64,000 bases of DNA from Granulicella cerasi. GTDB lineage: Bacteria > Acidobacteriota > Terriglobia > Terriglobales > Acidobacteriaceae. Positions 27,648 to 35,687 of the stretch are shown one piece after another. Where the stretch lies: the NCBI RefSeq assembly GCF_025685575.1, contig NZ_JAGSYD010000003.1, positions 558,001-622,000 on the forward strand, given 5' to 3'. Below the pieces are notes generated by a model, which was given only the letters and a program-made list of their open reading frames with translations, was not told the DNA's origin and searched no databases. Numbering within the stretch: the stretch's first letter is position 1; each line of letters starts with the position of its first letter. The position numbers and the translations under genes were made by a program.

Positions 27648-29173
27648 ATGCCTACAGGGTAGGGCTTCTCGTGAATCTCGTCCCCGCGGCTGCCGCGGCG
27701 TTCAAACAAGCCTTGGAATAGGCTCAACAGGCCCGTGTACCAGTAGCCGAGCACGAAGAGCAGCAGGAATGGCACGGTGAAGTAGTTCTCCGTGGAGATC
27801 GCATAGTAGACAGTCGCCGCGAAGTAGCAGCCGATCGCCAGCTCGATCCACGGAATGATACCGAGGCGCTTGCGGTACTTCTTCGCCTGCGACTTCTCGC
27901 CCTTCTTCTCCACGCGATACTTCGGCGTGCGCGCGAACGCGGTCTTGATGCCGAAGAGCGCTTCCAGCACGGCCTTCGTGTTCGTGATCGTCAGGCCTAC
28001 GCCCAGCGACATCAGGAACGGCACGTAGAGAAACGTCTTCCACCACGTCTTCGGGAAAAGCTCCTTCTGGCTGACGAGGTAGAACGTCGATACCGACGCT
28101 GTGGACGCGAGGAAGAGCGGCAGATCGATCAGGATCATCTGCAGCGGGCCCTGCCATGAACGAATGATCATCGCGGGCATCAGCAGCGTCGAGAGCACGA
28201 TCATCAGCGGATACGAGATGTTCGCTGTCAGGTGATACCAGGCTTCGAGCTTCTGGTGCTTGTCGATGTCGGACTTCAATATCGTCGGCAGCGACTTCTT
28301 TGCTACCTGAATCAGTCCCTTCGCCCAGCGCGCCTGCTGCGTCTTGAACGCCGTCATTTCGATCGGCAACTCGGCCGGGCACTCAACGTCCTGCAGATAC
28401 TTGAACTTCCAGCCCTTCAACTGCGCTCTGTAGCTGAGGTCCGTGTCTTCGGTGAGCGTGTCATGCTCCCAGCCGCCAGCTTCGTCGATCGCCGCACGCT
28501 TCCACATGCCAGCCGTGCCGTTGAAGTTGAAGAACACGCCTGCGCGTGAGCGGCCGCCATGCTCCAGCACGAAGTGGCCGTCGAGCAGAATCGCCTCCAC
28601 CTGTGTCAGGAAGCTGTAGTTGCGGTTGAGGTGCGTCCAGCGCGTCTGCACCATGCCCACCTTTGGTTCGGCGAAGTGGTGCACCACGTCCATCAACCAG
28701 GTTTCAGGCGGAACGAAGTCGGCGTCGAAGATCGCGACAAGGTCGCCCTTCGAGGTCTTCAGGCCGTTCTCCAGCGCGCCCGCCTTATAGCCGTAGCGGT
28801 TCGTGCGGTGGATGTACTGGATGGGCTGCGGCGGGAGGCCAGAGGTGCCCTGCGCATAGCGCGCGACGATTCCTGCGGCAACCTCGGTCGTCTCGTCGGT
28901 CGAGTCGTCCAGCACCTGAATCTCGTAGCGGTCGCGCGGGTAGTCCATGCGGCAGCAGGCGTCGATCAAGCGGTCGATGACGTACTGCTCGTTGTAGATC
29001 GGCAACTGCACCGTGATGAACGGCAGCTCCTCCGGCGTGAAACGCATCGGAGGCTCGTTCGACTTCTGCTCATTGCGCTTGTTGCGGTAGTAGAGCCACA
29101 CCAGCTGGTAGCGGTGAATGCCGTAGAACGCGAGGATCACCATCACGATGAAGTACGGCACGAGCAGCGCCAC
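27644..29173 (-). CDS. Family 2 glycosyltransferase, cellulose synthase-like membrane protein
   Basis: Processive-type inner-membrane glycosyltransferase. GT-A motifs are intact: DDSTDETTEV, the DAD of IFDADFVPP, TEDTDL, and the QQARWAKG (Q/RxxRW) acceptor motif. Several TM helices follow the catalytic domain. It likely polymerises or transfers a sugar from a nucleotide donor for a surface glycan. The conventional start is the GTG at 29173, giving 509 residues, but the frame stays open upstream to 29329 and codes a typical first TM segment (HFLITTAFLLFANPHG). CTG 29302 with CGGAG 8 nt before it is a better fit. An in-frame ATG at 29341 is cut after three codons by TGA (29332-29330). Confidence 0.9.
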   Translation of the reverse strand: MALLVPYFIVMVILAFYGIHRYQLVWLYYRNKRNEQKSNEPPMRFTPEELPFITVQLPIYNEQYVIDRLIDACCRMDYPRDRYEIQVLDDSTDETTEVAAGIVARYAQGTSGLPPQPIQYIHRTNRYGYKAGALENGLKTSKGDLVAIFDADFVPPETWLMDVVHHFAEPKVGMVQTRWTHLNRNYSFLTQVEAILLDGHFVLEHGGRSRAGVFFNFNGTAGMWKRAAIDEAGGWEHDTLTEDTDLSYRAQLKGWKFKYLQDVECPAELPIEMTAFKTQQARWAKGLIQVAKKSLPTILKSDIDKHQKLEAWYHLTANISYPLMIVLSTLLMPAMIIRSWQGPLQMILIDLPLFLASTASVSTFYLVSQKELFPKTWWKTFLYVPFLMSLGVGLTITNTKAVLEALFGIKTAFARTPKYRVEKKGEKSQAKKYRKRLGIIPWIELAIGCYFAATVYYAISTENYFTVPFLLLFVLGYWYTGLLSLFQGLFERRGSRGDEIHEKPYPVGI

Positions 29174-29439
29174 GTCGAAGGAGTTCCAGCGGTACTCGCC
29201 CTTGAAGCTGTAGATCTGCGAGGTGTAATGGGTCTTCCAGTAGTACTTCAGCCCGTGCGGGTTGGCGAAGAGCAGGAACGCAGTTGTGATGAGGAAATGC
29301 AGAAAGTTGGCTCCGTCCGTGGTCTCGCGTCAGTGATCCATTTTACAAGCCGAGGACGCGGAGATTACGAGCACAAAAAAATCGAGCTCGCCTCCGGCAG
29401 CACAATTTCGGCAGGCATCCGCTACGATGGGGTCTGCCC

Positions 29440-30081
29440 ATGCCGTTTCCCTTCAAACGCTTCCGCCCCACGCAAGTCCTGCTCGTCTTCGACCTGCTGG
29501 CGACGTTGCTGGTCGCGCTGGAAGGCTCGAGCGCTGGCGTGCTGGCGCATCTGGACTTCTTCGGCGTGCTGGTGATCGCATTCATCTCCGCGCTGGGCGG
29601 CGGTATCGTGCGCGATCTACTCATCGGCGCCACACCGCCGAATGCGATCCGCGACTGGCGCTACGGCGCGATCGCCCTGCTCGGCGGCGGCATCACGCTC
29701 ATCAGCTTCCAGACTGTGCAAACCGTGCCGCACCACCTGCTCGTGACGCTGGACGCGGCCGGTCTGGCGCTCTTCGCCGTAGCTGGAGCCGACAAAGCGA
29801 TCGAGTATGGAGTTTCTCCGCTGAGCGCGGTGCTGATGGGCGCGACGACGGGCTGCGGTGGCGGCGTCATCCGCGATCTGCTGCTCAACCGCATTCCGGC
29901 GATCCTGCATTCGGATGTCTACGCCACGGCCGCGCTGGCCGGCGCCATCGTCACGGTAGTCTCGCTGCGCTTCAGGCTGCCCCGCGGATGGGCGATGGCG
30001 GCTGGTGCCGTCATCTGCTTCACGCTGCGGATGATGGCCGTGACCTTCGGCTGGAGCCTGCCTCACGTCGCAGGCTACTAA
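29440..30081 (+). CDS. TRIC/YadS-type (UPF0126) cation channel protein
   Basis: Small inner-membrane protein of 213 residues with about seven hydrophobic helices built from an inverted repeat. The two TRIC hallmarks are present: ALGGGIVRDLLIG near residue 52 and GCGGGVIRDLLLNRIP near residue 140. Bacterial TRIC homologues are trimeric monovalent-cation (potassium-type) channels. Transcribed divergently from the glycosyltransferase; no operon partner. Confidence 0.93.
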   Translation: MPFPFKRFRPTQVLLVFDLLATLLVALEGSSAGVLAHLDFFGVLVIAFISALGGGIVRDLLIGATPPNAIRDWRYGAIALLGGGITLISFQTVQTVPHHLLVTLDAAGLALFAVAGADKAIEYGVSPLSAVLMGATTGCGGGVIRDLLLNRIPAILHSDVYATAALAGAIVTVVSLRFRLPRGWAMAAGAVICFTLRMMAVTFGWSLPHVAGY

Positions 30082-30099
30082 GCCCAAACATCGCGAACC

Positions 30100-30210
30100 G
30101 GGTGCCCCAGGTCTCGCTTCTGAGACCTGGGTTCCAGAGAAGCCTCAGGGAACGCAGGCATTCTCGCCTGCCCACCCGTCCGCAAAACGCCGCGTACGGA
30201 TGGGGCACCC
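30100..30210. repeat. Cloverleaf-like palindromic intergenic element
   Basis: A 111-nt block is closed by the perfect 10-bp pair GGGTGCCCCA (30100-30109) and TGGGGCACCC (30201-30210). Inside are CCCAGGTCTC/GAGACCTGGG (30106-30115 with 30122-30131), GCAGGC/GCCTGC (30154-30159 with 30166-30171) and CCCGTCCG/CGGATGGG (30175-30182 with 30197-30204, one G-T pair). It does not code and is not a simple terminator. Only one copy occurs in the window; a REP-like dispersed element or a structured RNA are the options. Confidence 0.65.
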
Positions 30211-30237
30211 TACCCGCAAGGGCAGAAGCGAAAACAG

Positions 30238-30265
30238 AAAGGCCCACCGAAATCGGCGGGCCTTT
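30238..30265. terminator. Bidirectional terminator
   Basis: A 13-bp stem with one mismatch (30238-30250 with 30253-30265) begins with AAA and ends with TTT. It lies between the converging TRIC gene and outer-membrane protein gene. Confidence 0.8.
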
Positions 30266-30286
30266 CGTTCCTGCGCTAAAGCGGTA

Positions 30287-31285
30287 TCAGAAGCGGATAC
30301 CGACCTTGACCGGGATGTACGTGGTTTCCTGCGAGTTCTGCGGGAAGAAGTTCCAGCCGCTATATGCAGCGAGCTGCGAGTCCGAAGCCGTGCGACCATC
30401 CGCGCCAGGGCGGAAGTTGTTGAAGGTGTGCACGATGCGAGCTTCGGCGTACAGCTTCTCGGAAGCGAAGCGCGACAGGCGATAAGTGATGCCAATACCG
30501 CCGTTCACACCGGCCGAGTTGCTGATGTAATTGTCCACCGTCTGGTTCGCAACGTACTGATAGCAGTAGCCGTAGTAGTCGCAGTAGGTGCCCGTCGCCG
30601 GCACGTAGAAGTTCGTGGCCTTGTGATAGAAACCACCGCCCACAACCGCATACGCGCCAAAGGTCTCGCTGTTGTAGAAGTTGTACTGCGGATTCAGCGT
30701 GAACGACCAGATGTGCGTGTTTGCGCCGACGCCATAGCTATTCGTCGGATCGAGGTACGCCGAGCGCGTGAAGGCGTGAATCGAGTTCGTCGTGTTGCCG
30801 AAGTTGTCCCAATCGAAGCCGAGGCTGAGGGCATACTTGCGGTTGAAGTTACGCGTGACACCGCCGCCTACAGAGTAGTTCAGCGTCAGCCAGTTGGAGT
30901 CGTCGGTGATGGGGCCGGTCAGACCGCCACCCACATACGCTCCCCACTTCTTCGCACCGTCGTCTGTGCGGTTGCCGCCGCGATAGCGCGGGCGACCCGT
31001 ACGGCGCGAGCCATACTGGAAGGCGTTCAGGCCCGGCAGCGCCGGATGCAGGTTCGATGCGATTTCATTGTCCGCTGACGAGGAGGAAAAGGTCGCTTCC
31101 TCAGCGGTGTAGGTCTTCGGCAGCGAGAGGTCAAGCGTCGGACGCGTGACCGTTGCTGCCGCGGTGCCGTCAACCGGCGTCGTCGCGGGCGTCTGAGCTG
31201 CAGCTGCGAGCGCACTCGCGCTCAGCACAGCAGCCAAAGTCACAGCCTTCACTGTCCATCCAGAAAAAGACATCTCAGTTCGCAT
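30287..31285 (-). CDS. Outer-membrane beta-barrel (porin-like) protein
   Basis: Exported protein of 332 residues. ATG 31285 has AAGGAG 11 nt upstream; a signal peptide ends near ALAAAAQ. The mature part begins with a Thr/Pro/Ala-rich stretch, then RTGRPRYRGG, then about ten predicted amphipathic strands (WLTLNYSVGGGVTRNF, YALSLGFDWDNF, FGAYAVVGGGFYHK, GGIGITYRLSRF, TYIPVKVGIRF), the last ending in Phe as expected for BAM recognition. Two Cys occur in a Tyr-rich loop (TYCDYYGYCYQYV), possibly an extracellular disulfide. Specific function unknown. Confidence 0.87.
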   Translation of the reverse strand: MRTEMSFSGWTVKAVTLAAVLSASALAAAAQTPATTPVDGTAAATVTRPTLDLSLPKTYTAEEATFSSSSADNEIASNLHPALPGLNAFQYGSRRTGRPRYRGGNRTDDGAKKWGAYVGGGLTGPITDDSNWLTLNYSVGGGVTRNFNRKYALSLGFDWDNFGNTTNSIHAFTRSAYLDPTNSYGVGANTHIWSFTLNPQYNFYNSETFGAYAVVGGGFYHKATNFYVPATGTYCDYYGYCYQYVANQTVDNYISNSAGVNGGIGITYRLSRFASEKLYAEARIVHTFNNFRPGADGRTASDSQLAAYSGWNFFPQNSQETTYIPVKVGIRF

Positions 31286-31545
31286 TGCTCTTTCAACTCC
31301 TTTGGGCGGATGCTCCCACCGGCTTGAACACTGACTCTGCAACTTAGTCGCGGTCTCGGCGGGACTCCTTTTGTCAGCTTATCTCTTCAGACGAGTAAAG
31401 CCGTCAATCAGATGCACGAGACCCGCGTCAGGAGTTCGTGACACGAACAACTTAGCCACTTTCAAACACCCCGGAACGCCCTGCTTTTCGCTATGCTTAA
31501 GTGTCGGCCGGAGAACTGAAGCGTTCGCGAAAACGGCCATATCCA

Positions 31546-32559
31546 ATGAGGTACTCCCGTTTGCGATTGTCTTCTGCAGCAGCCCGCCGCTTTGCGCTGG
31601 GATTGATTCTCTCCAGTGCATGGTGCGCCGCCGTGGCGCAAAGCGATGTTGTGGCGCAAAGCGATGCTGTGGACGTTCGCAACTTCCCCGTTCCGCAGAT
31701 CGACGCCCCGCTTCTGATCGCAGCCACGCCTGCGACAGAGTCCAGCAGCGCCGATTCCCTGCCCGAATCGCCCTCGGCCCTGCTCTTCGGCGATCCGCAG
31801 CAGGCGCAGCAAACCCCGACGACGCCGAAGCACAAGTCGAACTCGCTGACCTGCGAGGGCTGCGACGTCGATGCCAACGGCAACCCCATTCCGCTGGAGC
31901 GCCAGCAGCCGAAGCGCATCCTCGGCTTCATGCCCAACTTCCGCTCGGTTTCTGCAGGCGCCAAGCCGCATCCGCTCGGCTGGAAGTACAACTTCAGCAT
32001 CGCCACCAAGCAGGCCTTCGACTACTCCTCGTTCCTCTTCCTCGGCCTTACCTCCATCACCGCCGAAGGGATGGACTCGCATCCGGCGCTCGGCAAGGGT
32101 GTCCCGGGCTTCTGGGCATATACGTGGCGCGGCTTCCTCGACAAGACCGACGGCACCTACCTCTCCGCATGGCTGTTGCCCTCGCTGCTGCATGAGGACA
32201 CGCGCTATCATCCGCTCGGCGCAGGCCACTCCGTCGTCGTTCGCTCGCTCTACGTGATCTCACGCCAGGGCGTAGCGCAGACCTACGGCGGTCGTCAGAC
32301 GCCGAACATCGCCGGCCTCGGCGGCAAGGTGTTGACGCAGGTGATCTCGCGCACCTACTACCCGTCGAGCGCGGCGACCTTCTCCACGCTGGCCACCAAG
32401 TTCGGCTACTCCGTGATGCGCGACGTCGCGTTCTCGTCCATCCGCGAGTTCTTCCCCGACATCCAGGCACACTACGTGCGCAAGCACCGCGAAAAGGCCG
32501 CCGCGCAGGCTGAGCGTGATGCCCACGCCGCTGGCGTACCGACGAGTTCGAAGTTCTAG
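31546..32559 (+). CDS. Exported protein of unknown function
   Basis: 337 residues from ATG 31546, preferred because it gives a compact signal peptide (FALGLILSSAWCAAVAQ); a GTG 45 nt upstream is also in frame, and neither has a clear Shine-Dalgarno. The mature N-terminus has a duplicated AQSD motif, a Ser/Pro/Gln-rich stretch and a CEGC pair. The conserved-looking core starts at RILGFMPNFRSVSAG and continues through FDYSSFLFLGLTSITAEGM and LLPSLLHEDTRYHPLG. It matches no characterised family I know, although this kind of core seems common among Acidobacteriota exported proteins (recollection, not a search). Confidence 0.78.
   Translation: MRYSRLRLSSAAARRFALGLILSSAWCAAVAQSDVVAQSDAVDVRNFPVPQIDAPLLIAATPATESSSADSLPESPSALLFGDPQQAQQTPTTPKHKSNSLTCEGCDVDANGNPIPLERQQPKRILGFMPNFRSVSAGAKPHPLGWKYNFSIATKQAFDYSSFLFLGLTSITAEGMDSHPALGKGVPGFWAYTWRGFLDKTDGTYLSAWLLPSLLHEDTRYHPLGAGHSVVVRSLYVISRQGVAQTYGGRQTPNIAGLGGKVLTQVISRTYYPSSAATFSTLATKFGYSVMRDVAFSSIREFFPDIQAHYVRKHREKAAAQAERDAHAAGVPTSSKF
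31633..31668 (+). repeat. 18-bp tandem duplication within the coding sequence
   Basis: GTGGCGCAAAGCGATGTT is followed directly by a copy with two changed bases at the end. It duplicates six residues just after the signal peptide of the unknown exported protein. Confidence 0.8.
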
Positions 32560-32598
32560 CGAAGCCTCCTGACGGGAATCCTCGCTAGAATCGTAGCT

Positions 32599-33291
32599 GT
32601 GAGCTCAATTGCTGAAAATCTCGAACGTGTACGCGATGAGATCGCCACGGCCTGCGCCCACGCAGGCCGTTCGCGCGACTCCGTGGCCCTGATGGCCGTC
32701 TCCAAGACGCATCCCGCAGAAGCTGTGCTCGAAGCCATCGCCGCCGGGCAGAAGCTCTTCGGCGAAAACCGCGTGCAGGAGTTTGCCGCCAAACGCGAAG
32801 GCATCATCGACCTGCAGGGCGCCCAGTTTCACCTCATCGGCCCGCTGCAGAGCAACAAGACGACACGCGCTGCCGAACTCTTCGACGCCTTCGACGCGCT
32901 CGACTCGCTGAAGATCGCCGAACGCCTGAACGCCACCTGCGCCACGCTGAACAAGCGCCTCGGAGTCTTCATCGAGGTAAAGCTCTCGCACGAAGAATCC
33001 AAGCACGGACTCAGCGAAGCCGAGCTACCCGCGCTGCTCGAGGCAGTCGCCAGGCTGCCGCAGCTTCAGCTGCGCGGCCTGATGACGGTGCCGCCGTTCA
33101 CCGAAGATCCAGAAGGCGCGCGTCCGTACTTCGCCAGGCTGCGGGCCTTGCGCGACGCGAACGTCGCCCAGCATCCCACGCTGACGGAGCTTTCGATGGG
33201 CATGAGTCACGACTTCCGCGTGGCCATTGAAGAAGGCTCGACCACCGTGCGCGTCGGCACAGCGATCTTCGGCAAGCGCGAGACTCTGTGA
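32599..33291 (+). CDS. yggS: YggS/PLPBP-family PLP-binding protein
   Basis: Cytoplasmic PLP-homeostasis protein, alanine-racemase-like TIM barrel without the second racemase domain, 230 residues. The PLP lysine is K36 in LMAVSKTHP. Other conserved segments are FGENRVQEF, FHLIGPLQSNK, GLMTVPPF and LSMGMSHDFRVAIEEGST with the phosphate-binding end VRVGTAIFG. Starts at GTG 32599. Its stop overlaps the GTG start of the DUF167 gene (GTGA), a linkage (yggS-yggU) common in bacteria. Confidence 0.94.
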   Translation: MSSIAENLERVRDEIATACAHAGRSRDSVALMAVSKTHPAEAVLEAIAAGQKLFGENRVQEFAAKREGIIDLQGAQFHLIGPLQSNKTTRAAELFDAFDALDSLKIAERLNATCATLNKRLGVFIEVKLSHEESKHGLSEAELPALLEAVARLPQLQLRGLMTVPPFTEDPEGARPYFARLRALRDANVAQHPTLTELSMGMSHDFRVAIEEGSTTVRVGTAIFGKRETL

Positions 33292-33560
33292 GCGAGTTCG
33301 CCGTGCTCGCGCTGAAGGTGCAGCCTGGCGCGAAGCGCAACGCCGTCCTCGGCCAGCATGGAGATGCCATCCGCATCGCCCTCACCGCTCCGCCGGTCGA
33401 CGGCAAAGCCAATGACGCACTCTTTGGCTTCCTCGCAGAAGCGCTCGCGATCAACAGACGCAGCATCGCTCTTGTGAGCGGGGCCACTGCACGACAGAAG
33501 CTCGTGCGCGTTGAAGGCCTCAGCCGCGATGAGGCTATCCATCGCCTGCTGCGCGGCTAA
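33288..33560 (+). CDS. yggU: DUF167/YggU family protein
   Basis: Small soluble alpha/beta protein of 90 residues. It has the family pattern VQPGAKRN, LTAPPVDGKAND and LVSGATARQKLVRVEG. It starts at GTG 33288 inside the YggS stop, so is translationally coupled. No biochemical role is established for the family. The coding end lies within the first copy of a 22-bp tandem repeat. Confidence 0.92.
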   Translation: MSEFAVLALKVQPGAKRNAVLGQHGDAIRIALTAPPVDGKANDALFGFLAEALAINRRSIALVSGATARQKLVRVEGLSRDEAIHRLLRG

Positions 33561-33608
33561 AGGCGCCTGCTGCGCGACTGACGGCCGCCTGCTGCGCGAC
33601 TAACGGCG
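33544..33608. repeat. 22-bp tandem repeat, three copies, spanning two stop codons
   Basis: Units beginning GCCTGCTGCGCG at 33544, 33565 and 33587. Copy 1 contains the yggU stop (TAA), copies 2 and 3 contain TGA and TAA in the same register. Copy 3 also holds the stop of the converging small membrane-protein gene. Confidence 0.8.
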
Positions 33609-33800
33609 CTTCACGAACGACAGCATCAGAGCGATCGACGCGGCCGCACCACCGCCGAAGAGCCCCGCCATCCATGCGGAGAGACGTACTTCGGCCACCG
33701 GAGTTCCGGGCTTGGCGTGCTCACGCGCTGTATGGTCCGCCCACACGCCGACGACCGCAAACACCATCAGCACCAACGCCGTACGCAAGACGATCCGCAC
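33600..33800 (-). CDS. Small membrane protein, two predicted TM helices
   Basis: 66 residues from GTG 33800, chosen because AAGGAG lies 6 nt upstream (33812-33807). Helix 1 is VLRTALVLMVFAVVGVWA, a short charged external segment follows (DHTAREHAKPGTPVAEVR), then helix 2 (AWMAGLFGGGAAASIALML), ending FVKRR. The longer open frame extends through the hairpin into the MFS gene and is not credible. No family recognised. Confidence 0.65.
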   Translation of the reverse strand: MRIVLRTALVLMVFAVVGVWADHTAREHAKPGTPVAEVRLSAWMAGLFGGGAAASIALMLSFVKRR

Positions 33801-33850
33801 CTTCTGCTCCTTCGCCTCACCAACAGGCTGTGGTTCTATTCTTGCAGAAA

Positions 33851-33893
33851 CGACGAAAGCGCCATGCCCGGATGCAGGCATGGCGCTTCGTCG
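33851..33893 (-). terminator. Strong hairpin after the MFS sugar porter
   Basis: Arms of 17-18 nt (33851-33868 and 33877-33893) pair with a single bulged base around an 8-nt loop. It lies 10 nt past the MFS stop on the minus strand; the T-run is short (CGTTTCT). Confidence 0.7.
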
Positions 33894-33903
33894 TGGGCCA
33901 CTC

Positions 33904-35577
33904 TTAGCGGAAGGACATCTCGATCTCTTCGAGCGTCTTGCCCTTCGTCTCCGGCAGCAGGAACGTCGCCGTGAGGAAATACACGATGGTGCACGCGGCC
34001 CAGAAACCGAACATCGCCGCGTAGCCATAGCGTCCCGCCACCGGCAGGAAAACGCCCGCGATCGTCGTCGACACACCCTGGTTGATCAGCAGCGCAATGC
34101 CCATGCCCGAAGAGCGGATGCGCGTCGGCATCAGCTCTGAAAGCATCAACCACACCACCACGCCCGGTCCTACCGCAAACGCCGCAATGAAAAGCGCCAT
34201 GCACAGCGCAATGACGTTACCCGTGTGCTGACTCGGGATCGGCCCCAGCCACGCATGTTTGATCACGAGCGGCCCAGCCTTCGTGTTCGGCTCCGGCGCA
34301 AGGTGAATCGCTCCGTCCTTCTCGGTCGTAATCGCGGTCATGATCTGATCGCCCGCACCGTAGCTATACGAGACCAGCATCTCCATCGGCGCGCCCGTCG
34401 TGTTGAAGCTAGCGATGCGCGTATCCACCACGTTGTTCGTCGCGCTCGCCTGCAACTGCTCGCGCACGTCGGTGCGCTTGGACTCCTCCGCATGGAAGGT
34501 GAACGCAGCCACGAGCAAAGCAATGGTCACGCCAGCCGTGCCAATACGCAGCAGGAAGCGGCGTCCCTTACGGTCCACCAACGCCACCGCGACGATGGTC
34601 ATCAAGCAGTTGAGCAACTTCACCAGAAAATCGAACTGTGTCGAGCGCTCGACCGACAGCCCGGCCTGCTTGAGGATCACGACCAGATAGCTCAGCACCG
34701 AGTTGATGCCAGTCGCCTGGTTACACGCCAGCACAAGACACGCCAGCAGGAACGGCACGATATAGCGCTTCTGAAAGAGCGAGCCAGCGGCTCCGCTCGC
34801 GTGATCGTCAATCTCCTGTTGCGTGATCGCGCCCATCTCTTCGATCTGCGTTTCAGCCTCATCGCGCGTGGAGGTCAGCAACAACGCCTGCAGCGCAGCC
34901 TCGCGGCGCCCGTGGCGGAACAACCAGCGCGGCGTCTCCTTCAGAAAGATCGAACCGACGCAGAAGAGCACGCCCGGGTAGATCACCGAAGCCATCATGC
35001 TGCGCCATGCGTGGTCCTGTGCATGAAAAATCAGCGACGCGTTGCCCTGCGCGGCGGCAATCGCCGCCTCCGTCTGGCGTGTGTAGTAAAGCCCCACCAC
35101 CGACGCCATCACGATGCCGGCGGTCAACATCAACTGGAAAATGCCTGAACCGCTGCCGCGCTTCTTCGCACTCAAAGACTCCGCCAAATACAGCGGCACC
35201 ACCACGGCGATCACACCGCAGCTCAGGCCCTGCAACAGACGGCCAAGAAAGAGTCCTAAAAACGAATGCGCCGTCGCAATCAATACGCCGCTCGCGCTGA
35301 AGAGCGCGCCGCTGACGATCATCATCGTGCGGCGGCCAAGCCAGTCCGCAAGAAAACCCGCAACCAGCGAAGAGATCGTGCCGCCCGCCAGCACAGCCGC
35401 TACGATCAGCGACGTCTGCTCCAGCGAGAGGTGAATGCTCTTGTCCACGTACAGCAGCGCCGCCGAGATGATGCCGATGTCCACACCATAGAGCAGGCCG
35501 CCCAGGCCCGCGATGAAGGTCAAAAAGTATCCGTACCCAAAAGACTGCTTTGTTTCCGCTGCAACCGCCTGCGCCAT
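33904..35577 (-). CDS. MFS sugar:H+ symporter, sugar-porter family
   Basis: Inner-membrane sugar transporter, 557 residues from ATG 35577 (a TTG 54 nt upstream is less likely). Sugar-porter signatures: GGLLYGVDIGIISAAL in TM1, GFLADWLGRR after TM2, PLYLAE near TM5, ETPRWL in the central loop, and the C-terminal PETKGKTLEEIE. It is about 80 residues longer than typical members because of an extracytoplasmic insertion between TM9 and TM10 (around FHAEESKRTD to PIPSQHTGN). It lies next to a DeoR regulator and amino-sugar genes, suggesting uptake of GlcNAc, MurNAc or a related sugar (inference). Confidence 0.92.
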   Translation of the reverse strand: MAQAVAAETKQSFGYGYFLTFIAGLGGLLYGVDIGIISAALLYVDKSIHLSLEQTSLIVAAVLAGGTISSLVAGFLADWLGRRTMMIVSGALFSASGVLIATAHSFLGLFLGRLLQGLSCGVIAVVVPLYLAESLSAKKRGSGSGIFQLMLTAGIVMASVVGLYYTRQTEAAIAAAQGNASLIFHAQDHAWRSMMASVIYPGVLFCVGSIFLKETPRWLFRHGRREAALQALLLTSTRDEAETQIEEMGAITQQEIDDHASGAAGSLFQKRYIVPFLLACLVLACNQATGINSVLSYLVVILKQAGLSVERSTQFDFLVKLLNCLMTIVAVALVDRKGRRFLLRIGTAGVTIALLVAAFTFHAEESKRTDVREQLQASATNNVVDTRIASFNTTGAPMEMLVSYSYGAGDQIMTAITTEKDGAIHLAPEPNTKAGPLVIKHAWLGPIPSQHTGNVIALCMALFIAAFAVGPGVVVWLMLSELMPTRIRSSGMGIALLINQGVSTTIAGVFLPVAGRYGYAAMFGFWAACTIVYFLTATFLLPETKGKTLEEIEMSFR

Positions 35578-35687
35578 CGACCAACCACCTTCCGCCAGAC
35601 GCACGCGCCGGGCCTGATTGCTGCTCTTCAAAAATCTGTACGAACTCTTGCTCTACAACCTACCGGAAAACTCTGTGGCCGCCGTGC

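Noticed and set aside
33801..34076. Longer form (158 codons) of the small membrane protein
   Set aside because: The added part is Arg/Ser/Cys-rich shadow sequence of the MFS gene and of a hairpin; the GTG at 33800 has its own Shine-Dalgarno.
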